The notes under the pieces: generated by a model | The model's database searches: none | The model's input: only the letters and a program-made list of their open reading frames with translations | Told to the model about the DNA's origin: nothing | Shown here: in pieces, positions 23,248 through 33,256 of the stretch | How positions within the stretch are numbered: the stretch's first letter is position 1 | Layout of the letters: each line of letters opens with the position of its first letter | Assembly (NCBI RefSeq): GCF_030272615.1 | Contig: NC_081408.1 | Span: 202,268,341 to 202,332,340, forward strand | Source of the DNA: Cryptomeria japonica | Lineage: Eukaryota; Streptophyta; Pinopsida; Cupressales; Cupressaceae | DNA length: 64,000 bases | Reading direction: 5' to 3' | Made by a program: the position numbers and the translations under genes

Positions 23248-23719
23248 CAGAGTTCGGTGAAAGCATCAATTCGATGAATCTACAGAATATTATGTCTGGA
23301 TTGATGGTGATTTATGCACTTTAGAAGGTTTTCTAAAGGTGTGCAGGAAATAGTGAATAGAGGAAAAGTTGCTCTGACCAAGACTAAGATGATACATAGT
23401 AAGGCAAATCACTTCATAGGGGAAGAAATCTTGATTTAGTTCTTTTACTTTTGGCATTATTGTCAAAGGGGGAGAAGAATAAATGGTAAAGTCTTAAATG
23501 ATGAAAATAACAGAAGACTAATGACAGGGGAGAAGACTACAAAGGGGAGAAGACTAAATGCAAGTCAACAACTCAGAAGCCTAATGAAAAAGGGAGAAGA
23601 CTTTAGAAGATTTTAACAGCTCAAGGATAACAGGAGAAGTCTAACAACAATCTGAATCTGAATCAATTTGAGTATCTTGTTGGTATTACCATTTAATTGT
23701 TGGTTTTGCCATCAATGCC

Positions 23720-23731
23720 AAAGGGGGAGAT
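23720..23731 (+). other. Copia C polypurine tract
   Basis: AAAGGGGGAGAT abuts the right LTR start TGTTGGCATTTT and is preceded by GCCATCAATGCC. An upstream run TCAAAGGGGGAGAAG at 23463-23477 is similar. The two runs flank a stretch with repeated GGGGAGAAGACT phrases (23460-23640). Confidence 0.85.
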
Positions 23732-25252
23732 TGTTGGCATTTTAGTAGAAAGAAAGATTGTTGGCATTTCAATAGAAATGACATTATTGATATTCATTAA
23801 GGATATTGAAAAGGTTGTTGAAGATTATCTGATATAACTGAAAAAGGATGATAACTATCTTTATAACATTATTTTATCATTGATGTCAGGAAATTGATTT
23901 TTTGATTCAGTATGATGTTGCCATATCTTGAGAAGTATGTTTTGATGAGTATTATGTGGTCCGTAAGTGACACAAAATGAATATGATGAATAAGGGGAGA
24001 AATAAGTTATTCAATGGGCAACTATTACCGAGTTAGACAATGATGAAATCATGATTTTTAGATTGTTTTGATATCCTACATATGTTGTTAATTATAAGTT
24101 TAATACTATATTATGTCACCGAGCAAAGAACCTAGTCGGTAAACCCTAAGGTTATCAATATCAGTTAATGAAGGCGGAATGTCTACCGAGTAAAGTTTAG
24201 TATTTACCAAGTTGCAACTGAGTTATGACAGATTGCATTAGATGGATAAAAGCATTATTTAATGAAGGATGTTGATGAGATCGAGATGTATAAATGATTG
24301 GTATGTTGCGCATGAAGTTTTTTAAGGATCTACGACAATGGAAAATCGGGAGGAAGATCTATAGCACAGATTGAACTGTAATAACCTACCACAAGTTCTT
24401 AGGAAGGTATGCAAGTTCCAAGGCAAGGTAAAACATTTTCAGATCGAAGGATACATTGAACCTGGTCAAGTTTGAAGATCTGATGGCTAAGATTGATCAT
24501 GGGAAATGTGATCAAGGAGATAAAGTTGTTAGAACTATTTATAAATAAGGAATTGTTGATAAACAATGCATGTGGGCAAGTGTAAGTACAGGGATGCTAC
24601 ATAGTGATTACTGAGCATAGAAGCTTGAAGACCTGTTTTGAATAACGAGAGTAAGGAGCCCATCAGAGGGATAAGATAAGTCCTACGACAAGATTGTTTT
24701 GAGAAAATAAGAATCTGCTTTAGCATTTTGGATGTAAAGTTGTAGATATATATTATTACTGTTGTTTATTCTATAAGTAACAGGAAATCTCTTAACCGAG
24801 TAGACCTAACAATCTTATTTGTAAACCCTCTGGCAAGGTGACATTCTAAATGAGTGTTTGAAATCCTTTGACAAGGTCACTTCTAACACAGTGAAGATCC
24901 TAACAGATATGAGGGAAATCCCTTAACTAGGTCACATCTAGAAATCTATTTGTAATCTTTAATAGGATTTTCTTTTAACTAAGCATACTCTAGAAGAGTA
25001 TATTTCTTAGTGGGTCCAAAATCCCATAGTGGTTTTTCCCTATTTGGGTTTCCACGTTAAATCTGGTGTTATATGTTTTATGATGATTATGTGTTTATGA
25101 GTTTGCATGTTTAGTAGTTTTTGGTTATATTGTTGAAGTATAAGTTACCAAGGTTGAATCTGTTGATTTTATGGAAGATTAAGGTTGTATGATTCAACCC
25201 CCCCCCCTCTCATCTTATTAGCTATTAGCATCAGAACTTTACACCACATGCA
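23732..25252 (+). repeat. Copia C right LTR (3' LTR)
   Basis: It starts TGTTGGCATTTTAGTAG and ends CAGAACTTTACA, 1,521 bases against 1,488. It carries an extra 24-base or so segment near 25065 (ATCTGGTGTTATATGTTTTATG region) absent on the left. The right target copy CCACA follows at 25253-25257. Confidence 0.85.
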
Positions 25253-25257
25253 TAAAA

Positions 25258-26090
25258 TTTAACATTCATTCTGTAATCTTATGTCTTATGACCATACTTA
25301 TTGCATTTAGAATATTGACCGGGAGTAGAATTATAGTTATAATTTGCTCTATTTCTACATTTCCTAGCCATGTGACAAAATTTATTACAAACAAATCATC
25401 TACTATTAAATTTGTAAGCATTAAGCTGCCTTACCAGTGCCTTTTGGTTCTGATCTTCATTTATAGTACCGGATCTTTGACCTCATTCAAATCCAAGTCC
25501 ACTAGAATCTCCATTTCATCTTTGTCTTTTCAATAATTTATCAAGTTGTTCTAAACTAATCTTGAATTTGTTCTTGTATTCACTTGCAATAGTCAGATCA
25601 TCTCTTAGGATTATCATTTGTCCCTCAATTTCTTGTTCATTTCTTTGGGATTGCACTAAATCAATTCTCAACATATCAGTTTCATGAACCAACCGAATGC
25701 ATTCTTCAGATCTATCTTTCAGATATCTCCCAAGGTTTTCTTCATTCATCTTCTGGTCTTTAATCTTTTTTGATATCCTCGTAGTTAGGGCTTGCATTTC
25801 ATTCCACATGACCATATTCTCCTAATTCATCTTTTGACATCTTTCATTAAGGGCATATTTCTCTTCATTATCCTGATCTTGTAGAAGTTCCTTCCTGATC
25901 GCTTGAACAGATGACAACTCTCCTATAGGATAAGAATGAATTCCTTGGCAGAAATCAATCCATCTTGTAACTTCAAGTTCTTCATCCTTTCAACATCATA
26001 ATCCTCAAGTGCTACCTCAAGTTGTCTCTCCATACTCATATCCATGGATTTTGGATTCAGGATCTCCCTCAAGCTATTAAACTTCCTCTG
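25258..26090 (-). pseudogene. Element D ORF1 (gag-like), N-terminal and knuckle part
   Basis: From about 26065 leftward it gives LREILNPKSMDMSMERQLEVALEDYD-like helical sequence. A frame change occurs near 25925. Then a clean 99-residue helical stretch (25815-25516) contains KDQKMNEENLGRYLKDRSEE, MLRIDLVQSQRNEQEIEGQ and KFKISLEQLDKLLKRQR, with coiled-coil character. Stops follow, and then knuckle remnants: FVCNKFCHMARKC, whose first Cys codon is TGA; YSKCNKYGHKT, with two Cys changed to Tyr; and FYAC, completed across copia C. This is gag-like rather than a host gene, because it starts right after the primer site. Confidence 0.65.
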
Positions 26091-26099
26091 AGGCACAGG

Positions 26100-26111
26100 G
26101 ATCTGATACCA
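26100..26111 (-). other. Element D primer binding site
   Basis: The minus strand reads TGGTATCAGATC two bases inside the right LTR. It differs by one base from the initiator-Met complement TGGTATCAGAGC. It shows that D's 5' end is on the right and that it replicated as an LTR retrotransposon. Confidence 0.8.
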
Positions 26112-26113
26112 AT

Positions 26114-27822
26114 TGTTGGAATTGAAGAGAACTGAGAGGGGGGGTGAATCAGTGTTCTACTAGAATATGCAATTTTAACCTTATTAAACCATGCATTCAC
26201 CAACCGCTAAATTGGTACATATAAGATTGAAAGAAGTAAAGAAATCAATAAGCCAGTCACACAAATGAATACCATAACATAGAGAATTATATGTGGAAAA
26301 CCTCAAAGAGGAAAAACCATGGTGGGATTTGTGACCCACAATATCAATCCACTATCCATATGAAAATATATTAGAAAATATGGGGGCTTGCACTTCCAGG
26401 AAGGATTACAGCCTAGAGCACACTACTCATAACAAAAGAGACTCACTGACTATAGTTACTTTGAATAATAAAACATAAGACTATACTCATTTAATGCATC
26501 TGCTATGCTTGATAGAGTTTTGGTTCAAGCTCTGTTTGTTCCAGTTCAGTAACCCAAAACCCTTACCGGAATAACCTTCGCATTACTAATCCACAATTAC
26601 AATCATCATAAGCTATATCTCTCTCTCATATTTTTAAATATCACAAAATGATCTAATCAACTGACCTATATACCCTTACAATCTTTCATGCCTTATGTTG
26701 ACTTACATAGATAATTGCAAAATGAATATACATGTTGGCTCAATTACACATATACATAAATATCAAAATCAATTGCTAATTGTCGGATCTCCCAATTGAT
26801 GTCATCCTTGTTAGAATCAATGATAGTCTCAAAGACACTGAGAGGGGGGGGTGAATCAACATCTAATCGGTTAGAAGAATATTTAAACTTATTAAGAACT
26901 TTGTATCCCAAAATAGTGTATCAGTAAATAAGAATTAATGCAACAAATTAGAATAATAGAGACATCATAGAGAACACACCATAACACAAGATATTTAACA
27001 AGGAAACCTAGTGTAGGAAAAACTTTGGTGGGATTTGTGACCCACAATATTCACTCACTGGCTAATAAATAAATATTAATTACAATGAGGGGCCTAGACA
27101 TGTAGGAAGGCTAGCAGCCTAGAGCTCACTAGTCAATCACAAAACAAAAGTTTCACTGACTTACAAAATGGATTATCAAAATTGAATACAATGTACTGCT
27201 TCAGATCAGCATCAACTATGCCAGGTTCAGTAGCGGTTTAAGCTCAGTCTATTACCAAAACCTTTGCTGTCAACTATATCACTTTATAAAAAATATCATC
27301 TATCCTCTCTATATCTCCTCTTTCACTATTATGACCTATAGGATCTCATACATATATACGAGTCTTTTACAATATGCCATGTCATCTTTTACAAAAGATA
27401 ATTACAATATAAAACAATAAACAAATTTTATTCCATGTCGGCTTCAGTGCCAGTATGCATTATTGCCGCTGCTGGTGAAGTGACTGTCAGTGTATGTAGA
27501 AGTCTATTGTCGGTAACTGCAGGTGCGTTGACAGATGTTTGCTAGTTGGTTGCCAGTTGGTTGCCATCAATGACAACATCAACTATTCTCATAAGAGTGT
27601 AGAATGCCAATAATCCTCCTATGCCAGTAACTTGAATGTGAGTCATGTCGACTTTCAATGCAAGTACCCAAAGAACCCTTCGTACTGGTGAAGATACATG
27701 TCGGTGTCGGTGTTGATGCCGGTGAAGTGTCTATCGATGAACAACCAAGTAAAATAATGAAAGATGAAACATGTTGCCATCAATGACGACATATGAAACC
27801 AATCAGATGAGTGGCAATTATA
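26114..27822 (-). repeat. 5' LTR of element D, split by solo LTR E
   Basis: It starts TGTTGGAATTGAAG and matches 1179-2087 up to 26808, then resumes at 27613 (CTCCTATGCCAGTAAC...) through GAGTGGCAATTATA. Without the inserted 809 bases it is about 900 bases long. The outer end is less clear because 4 bases seem to be missing relative to the left LTR. Confidence 0.8.
26809..27612 (-). mobile_element. Solo LTR E inserted in D's 5' LTR
   Basis: It starts TGTTAGAATCAATG and ends GAATGCCAATA, 804 bases, flanked on both sides by ATCCT (26804-26808 and 27613-27617). It contains the CACTGAGAGGGGGGGG-TGAATCAAC phrase found near the primer-side end of the copia LTRs here, so it belongs to the same broad group. 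Its likely orientation is leftward. No internal region is present, as expected after LTR-LTR recombination. Confidence 0.85.
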
Positions 27823-27850
27823 AGGAAAGAAACCTTCAGAATGAAACCTC

Positions 27851-28657
27851 GCATTGATACCACCTGAAGTAGTCACTGGTGATGAGGGACCTCAAAAAGA
27901 TCAATCCAGATCAATCAAGAAAGAGTAAAAACAATGGAAACACAAAGATATGATGGAGATAATGCAAAATAAATAAATTTATTTCATGAAAATTGATTAC
28001 AACCAACCGGTTACAGCATAATCGACTCACAGGCATGGTAGAACATACATAATAGGTCACAATCGGGACCTTGAATCTTAAGATCTATCTTCTATGCATA
28101 GTCTCACTACTTGATTCTTTGATTGATTACATTCTAATGTCCAATTACAATTATATATGCAATCCAAAGGATCCAGTTTTCCCAAAAAAGGATCAAAACC
28201 CAAAGAACAAGACCTAACGTGTAAAATCAACAAGGTCGACATCTGCTAAGAGATTCCTCCGGAAAATCCAAAGGATGAAATTTAGATCATGAGAAAAGGT
28301 CAGCCACACACCAAGGAACATCGAAATCAACACCCAATATTCTGCAAGCTTCAAAAGGGGTTTCAGTAGATCATTAAAATAGGTCGAGGCAACTGGTAAC
28401 AAGGAACTATCAACCACAAATAGGAAATTGTCAAGGAAATCGATAGCGATATCTTGTGAAAAAATGATCCAAATGTGATGCAGTTTGGAAACAAGAAATA
28501 TGATCCAGTCTTCAAGTATAATCCAACTCCATAGGATCCGGTGAGCCAAAACCGGGACACAGAAAGAAAAGTTGAAACTGCAAACATAAAGCAAAACATT
28601 TTTTTTTTTGGGGTTGATGCAAGATTGCTATGAACCAAGGATGCTCCTGCATCAACA
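27851..28657 (-). repeat. Probable primer site and 5' LTR of gypsy element G
   Basis: On the minus strand TGGTATCAATGC (27851-27862) resembles a primer site. Just outside it, 27865-28657 has TG...CA ends (plus strand TGAAGTAGTCACTGG to CTCCTGCATCAACA). Its position, just to the right of where D split the gag leader, suits the 5' LTR of the gypsy element whose gag is at 1-1178. No second LTR is in the window to confirm the borders. Confidence 0.4.
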
Positions 28658-31309
28658 TGATCCATGTGTTGCTCCTTTTATCTTAGTGTTTTAGACTATT
28701 GAGATCATATGTCCTTGGGGTCTTGGTGTTTGTTGTCTCTTTAATGTCTTGGTTAAAGTCTTTTGATGCTATCAGTATCGTAAATTGTATCCTCATACAA
28801 TTTCATGCTTATTTGGGTCTTACTTTAATGTTTCTTCCTAAATTCCCTAATAAATCTTAATTATACTCAAATGACTGTTAGATATGTGATCTTTCCTTTC
28901 TCCTCTTTAGTTTAGATCTTTGCCTAGTTTGTAAAAGAGTGGACTAGGATAGTAGGTGCCACAGTCTAGGCCAAAATAACCAAAATTTGAATCTTTCAAT
29001 GATAAAAAAATGTTTACTAGGAAATGATATCCTATGTTGTCCTTCATAATTTTTTATAATATTTCATGAGGCTAGGTGTAAAAGAAATGTTATCCCCTCA
29101 ACTGAAACATCTCTCTACAAGTTTTCATTTACATTTCATTTGAGCAAGAAATAAAGCATCATTAAGGAAATCAAGGAGAGATCAAGTATTTATATTACAA
29201 GCATGAGTCCTACATAGAAACATCGACCTTTTTAATTAATACTTCAAGGAAAAGAATATTCATAAAGGAAGGTATAACATTTCAATTAAAAATTTAATTT
29301 CTAGCTCTAGCATCTACACTGGACGAATAAGCTCTATTTTCTATTTATTCATCACTAAAGGGTTAACTCCAAACTTGGGGTTTGACCTAGGAAAACCCCT
29401 ATGAACCCAACATCATTTTTCCTCACTTGTATGAGCATGTTATAGGATTACCAAAGAAGAATAGATTCAGAAGTATACATTGAGACAAAGAAAACCAAAA
29501 TTTGAAGAAGTAGAAAATCCTCAATGCTAGGGTAACCCAATGTTTGAAACTCTTTTGAGGAAAATTTGAGTGAGATATTCTAAGTGGAATCCTGATCCTA
29601 AATCTATTTTTTATATCCACATCTGTCACCTTTTGAACTTGGATACATATTGACATATAGTCTCACAATTTTAGACTGAATTTGCAGACACGGGTTCCTT
29701 TTTGACTCTCATTTATACATCTATAATTATATTTTTGTATATATAATCTATATCTTACTGTTTATGCTTATTACTCTCAATTTTTAATCATTAGCCATAG
29801 TTGTTTCATTTAATCATTCTATCTTATTTAATTGCAATAAATCAATAATGGAAAGTAACCAATCATTGCACCCAAGTCTACCATAGGTTTGAAGTTGGTC
29901 CTGTTGGTCATTTCATTAATGTTGATTCATGTGAGTGGGTTTGAGTATTAGTTTGCATGTTTAGACTAGTGAACCCCATACCACCAACTTATAGTGGTGT
30001 TCCTCAACATGTTGGTCATTGGTGTTATTTGCATTGATATGGATGCATGAGTTTTTGTTAGTGATGATGTATTTTGTTGTGATGATAGTTTATGTGATCT
30101 ATGTGAGATGGTTTTACACAATATTATTATTATTCTCCTATTTACTAATGTGTGAGTTATTGGTTAAATTTGTATTAAATATGATTTCAAATTGTGATGT
30201 TTTGAAGCATTAATGTTTATGTTGAAATTAAATAATAAATTGATTTACATCACTTAAATGTTTGATAAAAATTATATATGTGATATTGAACCCCATTGGG
30301 TTATTTTTCTATACTTTTACTATTATGAACATACATAGGTACACTTGACATTTAAAACATGTGAATTAATTGTTAAAATAAGTAGTCATAAAACCTTCAA
30401 GGCAATATTGTATAAAAAAATAAATATAAATATTAAAAAGCTAAACAGAAGAATATCTATAGTAAGTTATATATGTTTATTATATTTAATGATATTGGAG
30501 ATGTATAATTATTAAATATAAACTTATATAATACTAGTCCAAATATCAAATATAATTTTGTACGAGATTAGTTTAATCCTAAAGAAAAAATATTCTTAAT
30601 ATTAGTTAATTAGTACAAAATAAATTATATGAATATAAGAATATGGTTGAAGATGATAATTAATCATATATAGTTTACCAGAGAAGAAAAAGAGCTTCTC
30701 TTATGAACAAGTGAACATAATTGACATTCATCATACTTTGTGTCCATGCTAATTGTGATGTTAGAATTAATGTTAAATAATAGATTGTGGATACATATGT
30801 AATATTATTTATAATTTTTTCTTTTGTTAAAAGCATGCTATATATCACATGAGGTCCAACATGCTTATTCGACAGTTTTTGACAATGCAATGTGTCTTTT
30901 TCTACTTTAATATTTTAATCTATAGGTAAATATCTCCACTAACATCTTTGTATATTATTCATTGCAATGATTTGTGTCATTTCTATTCTAGTATTTTTAT
31001 CTATCAAAATACGTCTCTATTCTCTCCATTGACATCTACACATATTTGCCACACACTACATAATGAAATATTGCAATAGAGAAACTATGTAAAACATTTT
31101 TGTTGCTAGGATAGATGAAACTAATAATGAGTAAAGATAGTCATGCATCTACTCACAAGTCTGTCTAATTTTTCTTCTATATTATATATATTATAATAAA
31201 AAAGAGCATGTTTTCAAATATAATTTATGGTTCAAAGAACCTATTAAATTGTTGTTCAAAAAAGCGGTAATATCTCTACAAATCACAAACTATAGTTGAT
31301 TAGTATTCT
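28658..31309. other. AT-rich intergenic DNA without recognised gene
   Basis: I see stops in all frames and no coherent protein over this 2.65-kb stretch. It contains one end of a dispersed repeat (29995-30360). The 29680-30660 part is especially AT-rich. It is probably eroded transposon sequence. Confidence 0.5.
29995..30360 (+). repeat. Dispersed repeat, copy 1
   Basis: It matches 47447-47790 in the same orientation. Shared phrases include TGTTGGTCATTGGTGTT, GCATTAATGTTTA, GTTGAAATTAAATAAT, and ATTGAACCCCATTGGGT followed by TATTATGAACATA. The divergence is substantial. No coding content or termini are recognised. Confidence 0.6.
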
Positions 31310-32450
31310 TATATTTTCTAAGAAGATACTACATCCTTCATGATGTCAAGGATCTCAAAGAGTTATTCCTTTGGAGAGGCATTAACAATTAAATTTAGAA
31401 AATTATTCAAAATACCAAAATAAAGGTTTGGTGTTGCCACTAAAGGATCCCCCATAGTAGTAAATTCACTAAAATTAATTTTCTTCCCTCAACCACTCTT
31501 CCCATAGTAATCCTCAATTTTTTGAGGATTCTCATAATTATACAACTTATTTCTATATTTAGAATTTTTAAGCCATACAATGGGCTTTTTTTGCTTCCTA
31601 ATCTTATTATAAGATACTAACAAGGATTTTTCTCATTTCCTCTTCTTCCTTGAAGAAATTTGAGGCATGTTAGCCTTAAAATTTCTCTTCCCAAGAGTTT
31701 TTCAAACCATCTCCTCAGTATCCCCATGCTTTTATTTAGAGAGAAAGTCAAAAGATATGCAGAAAGAGGTGCATAAAACTATTTCTGAATTGAGAGGGTC
31801 TCACCAATATTCTTATAAGACTCAGATAAGGGGGTGTTAAAAAATAAAATAATCGTCAACATATTATCTACCCCCTTAGGAAATTCTACAAGGGGTATGA
31901 GATTAATGTTATTTGCAATGAGGAGGATAAGGTTGTATAGAAGAGTTTCATGTCAAGATAGTTTTTATCTACCTAATGTAATTCTCTAGCAACTACATGA
32001 AGAAAGAAAACAAAGCCATTAAAAATGGTCTAATAAGAAGAAAAGATACCCATAAATTGATTTAAACATCCTCTTGATAGAAAAATACATTATCAACCAC
32101 TCTACAACAAATTATTATGGAGGTTTGAGTGAAGTTGTATCATACAAAAATTTATAATCACCAATTTTTCCTATTTACCATATTTGAAAAAGCTATCATG
32201 ACATCCTCTCCAACATTTATATGCATGAAAATATTTATCCTCTCCATAGATAAACAAATAACTTAGGAAATATATTTCCTCATAAATGGTGCATTCCCAT
32301 CTTAATTTATCATAATTCTATTATTATATTCTCTTACGAAATATTCAATGTCAATTTATTCACGTCCCATTAATTTTTCCAATTATAGGTTCTCGGCACC
32401 TTCCTCATAAATTATTTTGAGTTGTGGAATCTAGTACACCTTAATAAAAT
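31310..32450 (-). pseudogene. Highly decayed ORF related to LINE ORF X
   Basis: The minus strand reads as a coherent protein broken mainly by TAG and TAA. It includes DYKFLYDTTSLKPP, LIMYFSIKRMFKSIYGYLFFLLDHF, YNLILLIANNINLIPLVEFPKGVDNMLTII and, in a shifted frame, KPIVWLKNSKYRNKLYNYENPQKIEDYYGKSG. The IYGYLFFLLDHF part aligns by eye with IYGYHFMFLNHF in ORF X of the plus-strand LINE and CYHFFLLNHF in the minus-strand LINE. Many TAG codons sit where Trp is plausible. No RT or RNase H is seen beside it. Confidence 0.35.
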
Positions 32451-33104
32451 TGAAGGTTTTCATATAATTTTTATCTCTAAGGAAACAACAAGATCTTCCA
32501 AAAAATTATTGAAAAGAAATCACCCAAAAAGAGTTAAAAGTACTCTCTTTATTCTCATTAAATTAAGCTTATCTATTGGGAAAAGAAAAGAATATTATAT
32601 AAATATTGTTAGGAGTTAAGATCTTGTTCTAAGAAAGGATCCAGAACAAGAAACTTAGTTTTAGAATTAAATAATTAAAAAAAAATAGCACAAAATGGAG
32701 TAAGAAAAACTTTATAATTAGGGGATTTGAAACTAGAGGTAGTTGTTGCATTGTAATTTATGTATTCTAATGCTTTCTTTCTATATTTGGCATTTTATTG
32801 AGTGTGCATTCCACGTGTTCATTTTAAGGCCATTTATGCCATATGCTACCCTAAAACTTTACAGAGGTTTTCATGCTTAAATCTTAATCAAATGTGAAAT
32901 CTAAGGCTAGTTCCTATATTGAGGTTATTGATACTTAGTTCTTCCTTTTTGAGGTCTCTTTTTGGGAGAACCTAGGAGTGCATAACCCTTATCTCACCAA
33001 CAAGGGTTTAAATTTGGGGTATTGTGAGTGTCAACCATTGTATTAGGTGATCCAATATTGATGTATGCATTTGATCACTTTTTGTTCTGATTAATTAGAA
33101 AAAC
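32451..33104. other. No gene seen
   Basis: This is AT-rich sequence with stops in all frames, between the decayed ORF and the 3' end of the minus-strand LINE. A 65-codon open frame at 32422-32619 is lysine/serine-rich and resembles nothing I know. Confidence 0.4.
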
Positions 33105-33256
33105 AAGTTTTCAGGACCCAAAACCTTTAACAAAGGAGATTAAGATAAGACACTAAAAATTCTAGTACTTAAGAACCGCTTACAAAATGGCTTTCAAAAA
33201 AGCCAGCAAACCAAAAAGACAGCTAAGATAAAAATAGCAAAGAGACAAGGAAAGTG
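33105..33256 (-). other. LINE 1 3' terminal region
   Basis: On the minus strand it gives GTTAAAGGTTTTGGGTCC, then GAAAACTTGTTTTTCTAATTAA. It resembles the end of LINE 2 (GTAAAGGGTTTCGAGGTCCC, then AAAACCTATTTGTCC, at 55213-55253). The shared end, with homologous upstream coding order, supports two copies of one LINE family. The exact terminus and tail are uncertain. Confidence 0.5.

Larger units (their letters stand above)
18144..25252 (+). mobile_element. Copia C: Ty1/copia element in opposite orientation, inserted in D's zinc knuckle
   Basis: Its LTRs are 18144-19631 and 23732-25252, with terminal TGT...ACA and flanking CTACA/CCACA. The order is gag, protease, integrase, RT, RNase H, polypurine tract, all rightward. 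It is 7.1 kb and the only plus-strand copia here. RT and RNase H are the best preserved part of the window (only one stop between 21964 and 23247), but gag, protease and integrase are broken. The tRNA-like primer motif lies within the repeated LTR sequence, which is unusual. Confidence 0.9.
1179..27822 (-). mobile_element. Element D: non-autonomous LTR retrotransposon with gag-like ORF and long accessory ORF, broken by nested insertions
   Basis: D is bounded by homologous LTRs at 1179-2087 and 26114-27822. A primer site lies at 26100-26111 and a polypurine tract at 2088-2099, so it is transcribed leftward. Removing copia A, B, C and solo LTR E leaves about 6.8 kb: 5' LTR, ORF1 with four zinc-knuckle modules (26090-25258 joined to 18138-17820), a 366-base spacer, ORF2 (17453-16958, 10705-8401, 2698-2332; about 1,050 codons), 3' UTR, 3' LTR. 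No protease, integrase, reverse transcriptase or RNase H is seen in its own sequence, so it would depend on enzymes from another element. TR-GAG and LARD elements are known plant parallels, but the long second ORF is unusual. I found no target-site duplication; the left flank is ATGCA and the right flank AGGAA. Confidence 0.75.

Noticed and set aside
28214-28665. Minus-strand open frames rich in Phe, Leu and Ser
   Set aside because: They lie in the probable LTR of element G, overlap each other in two frames, and show no domain.
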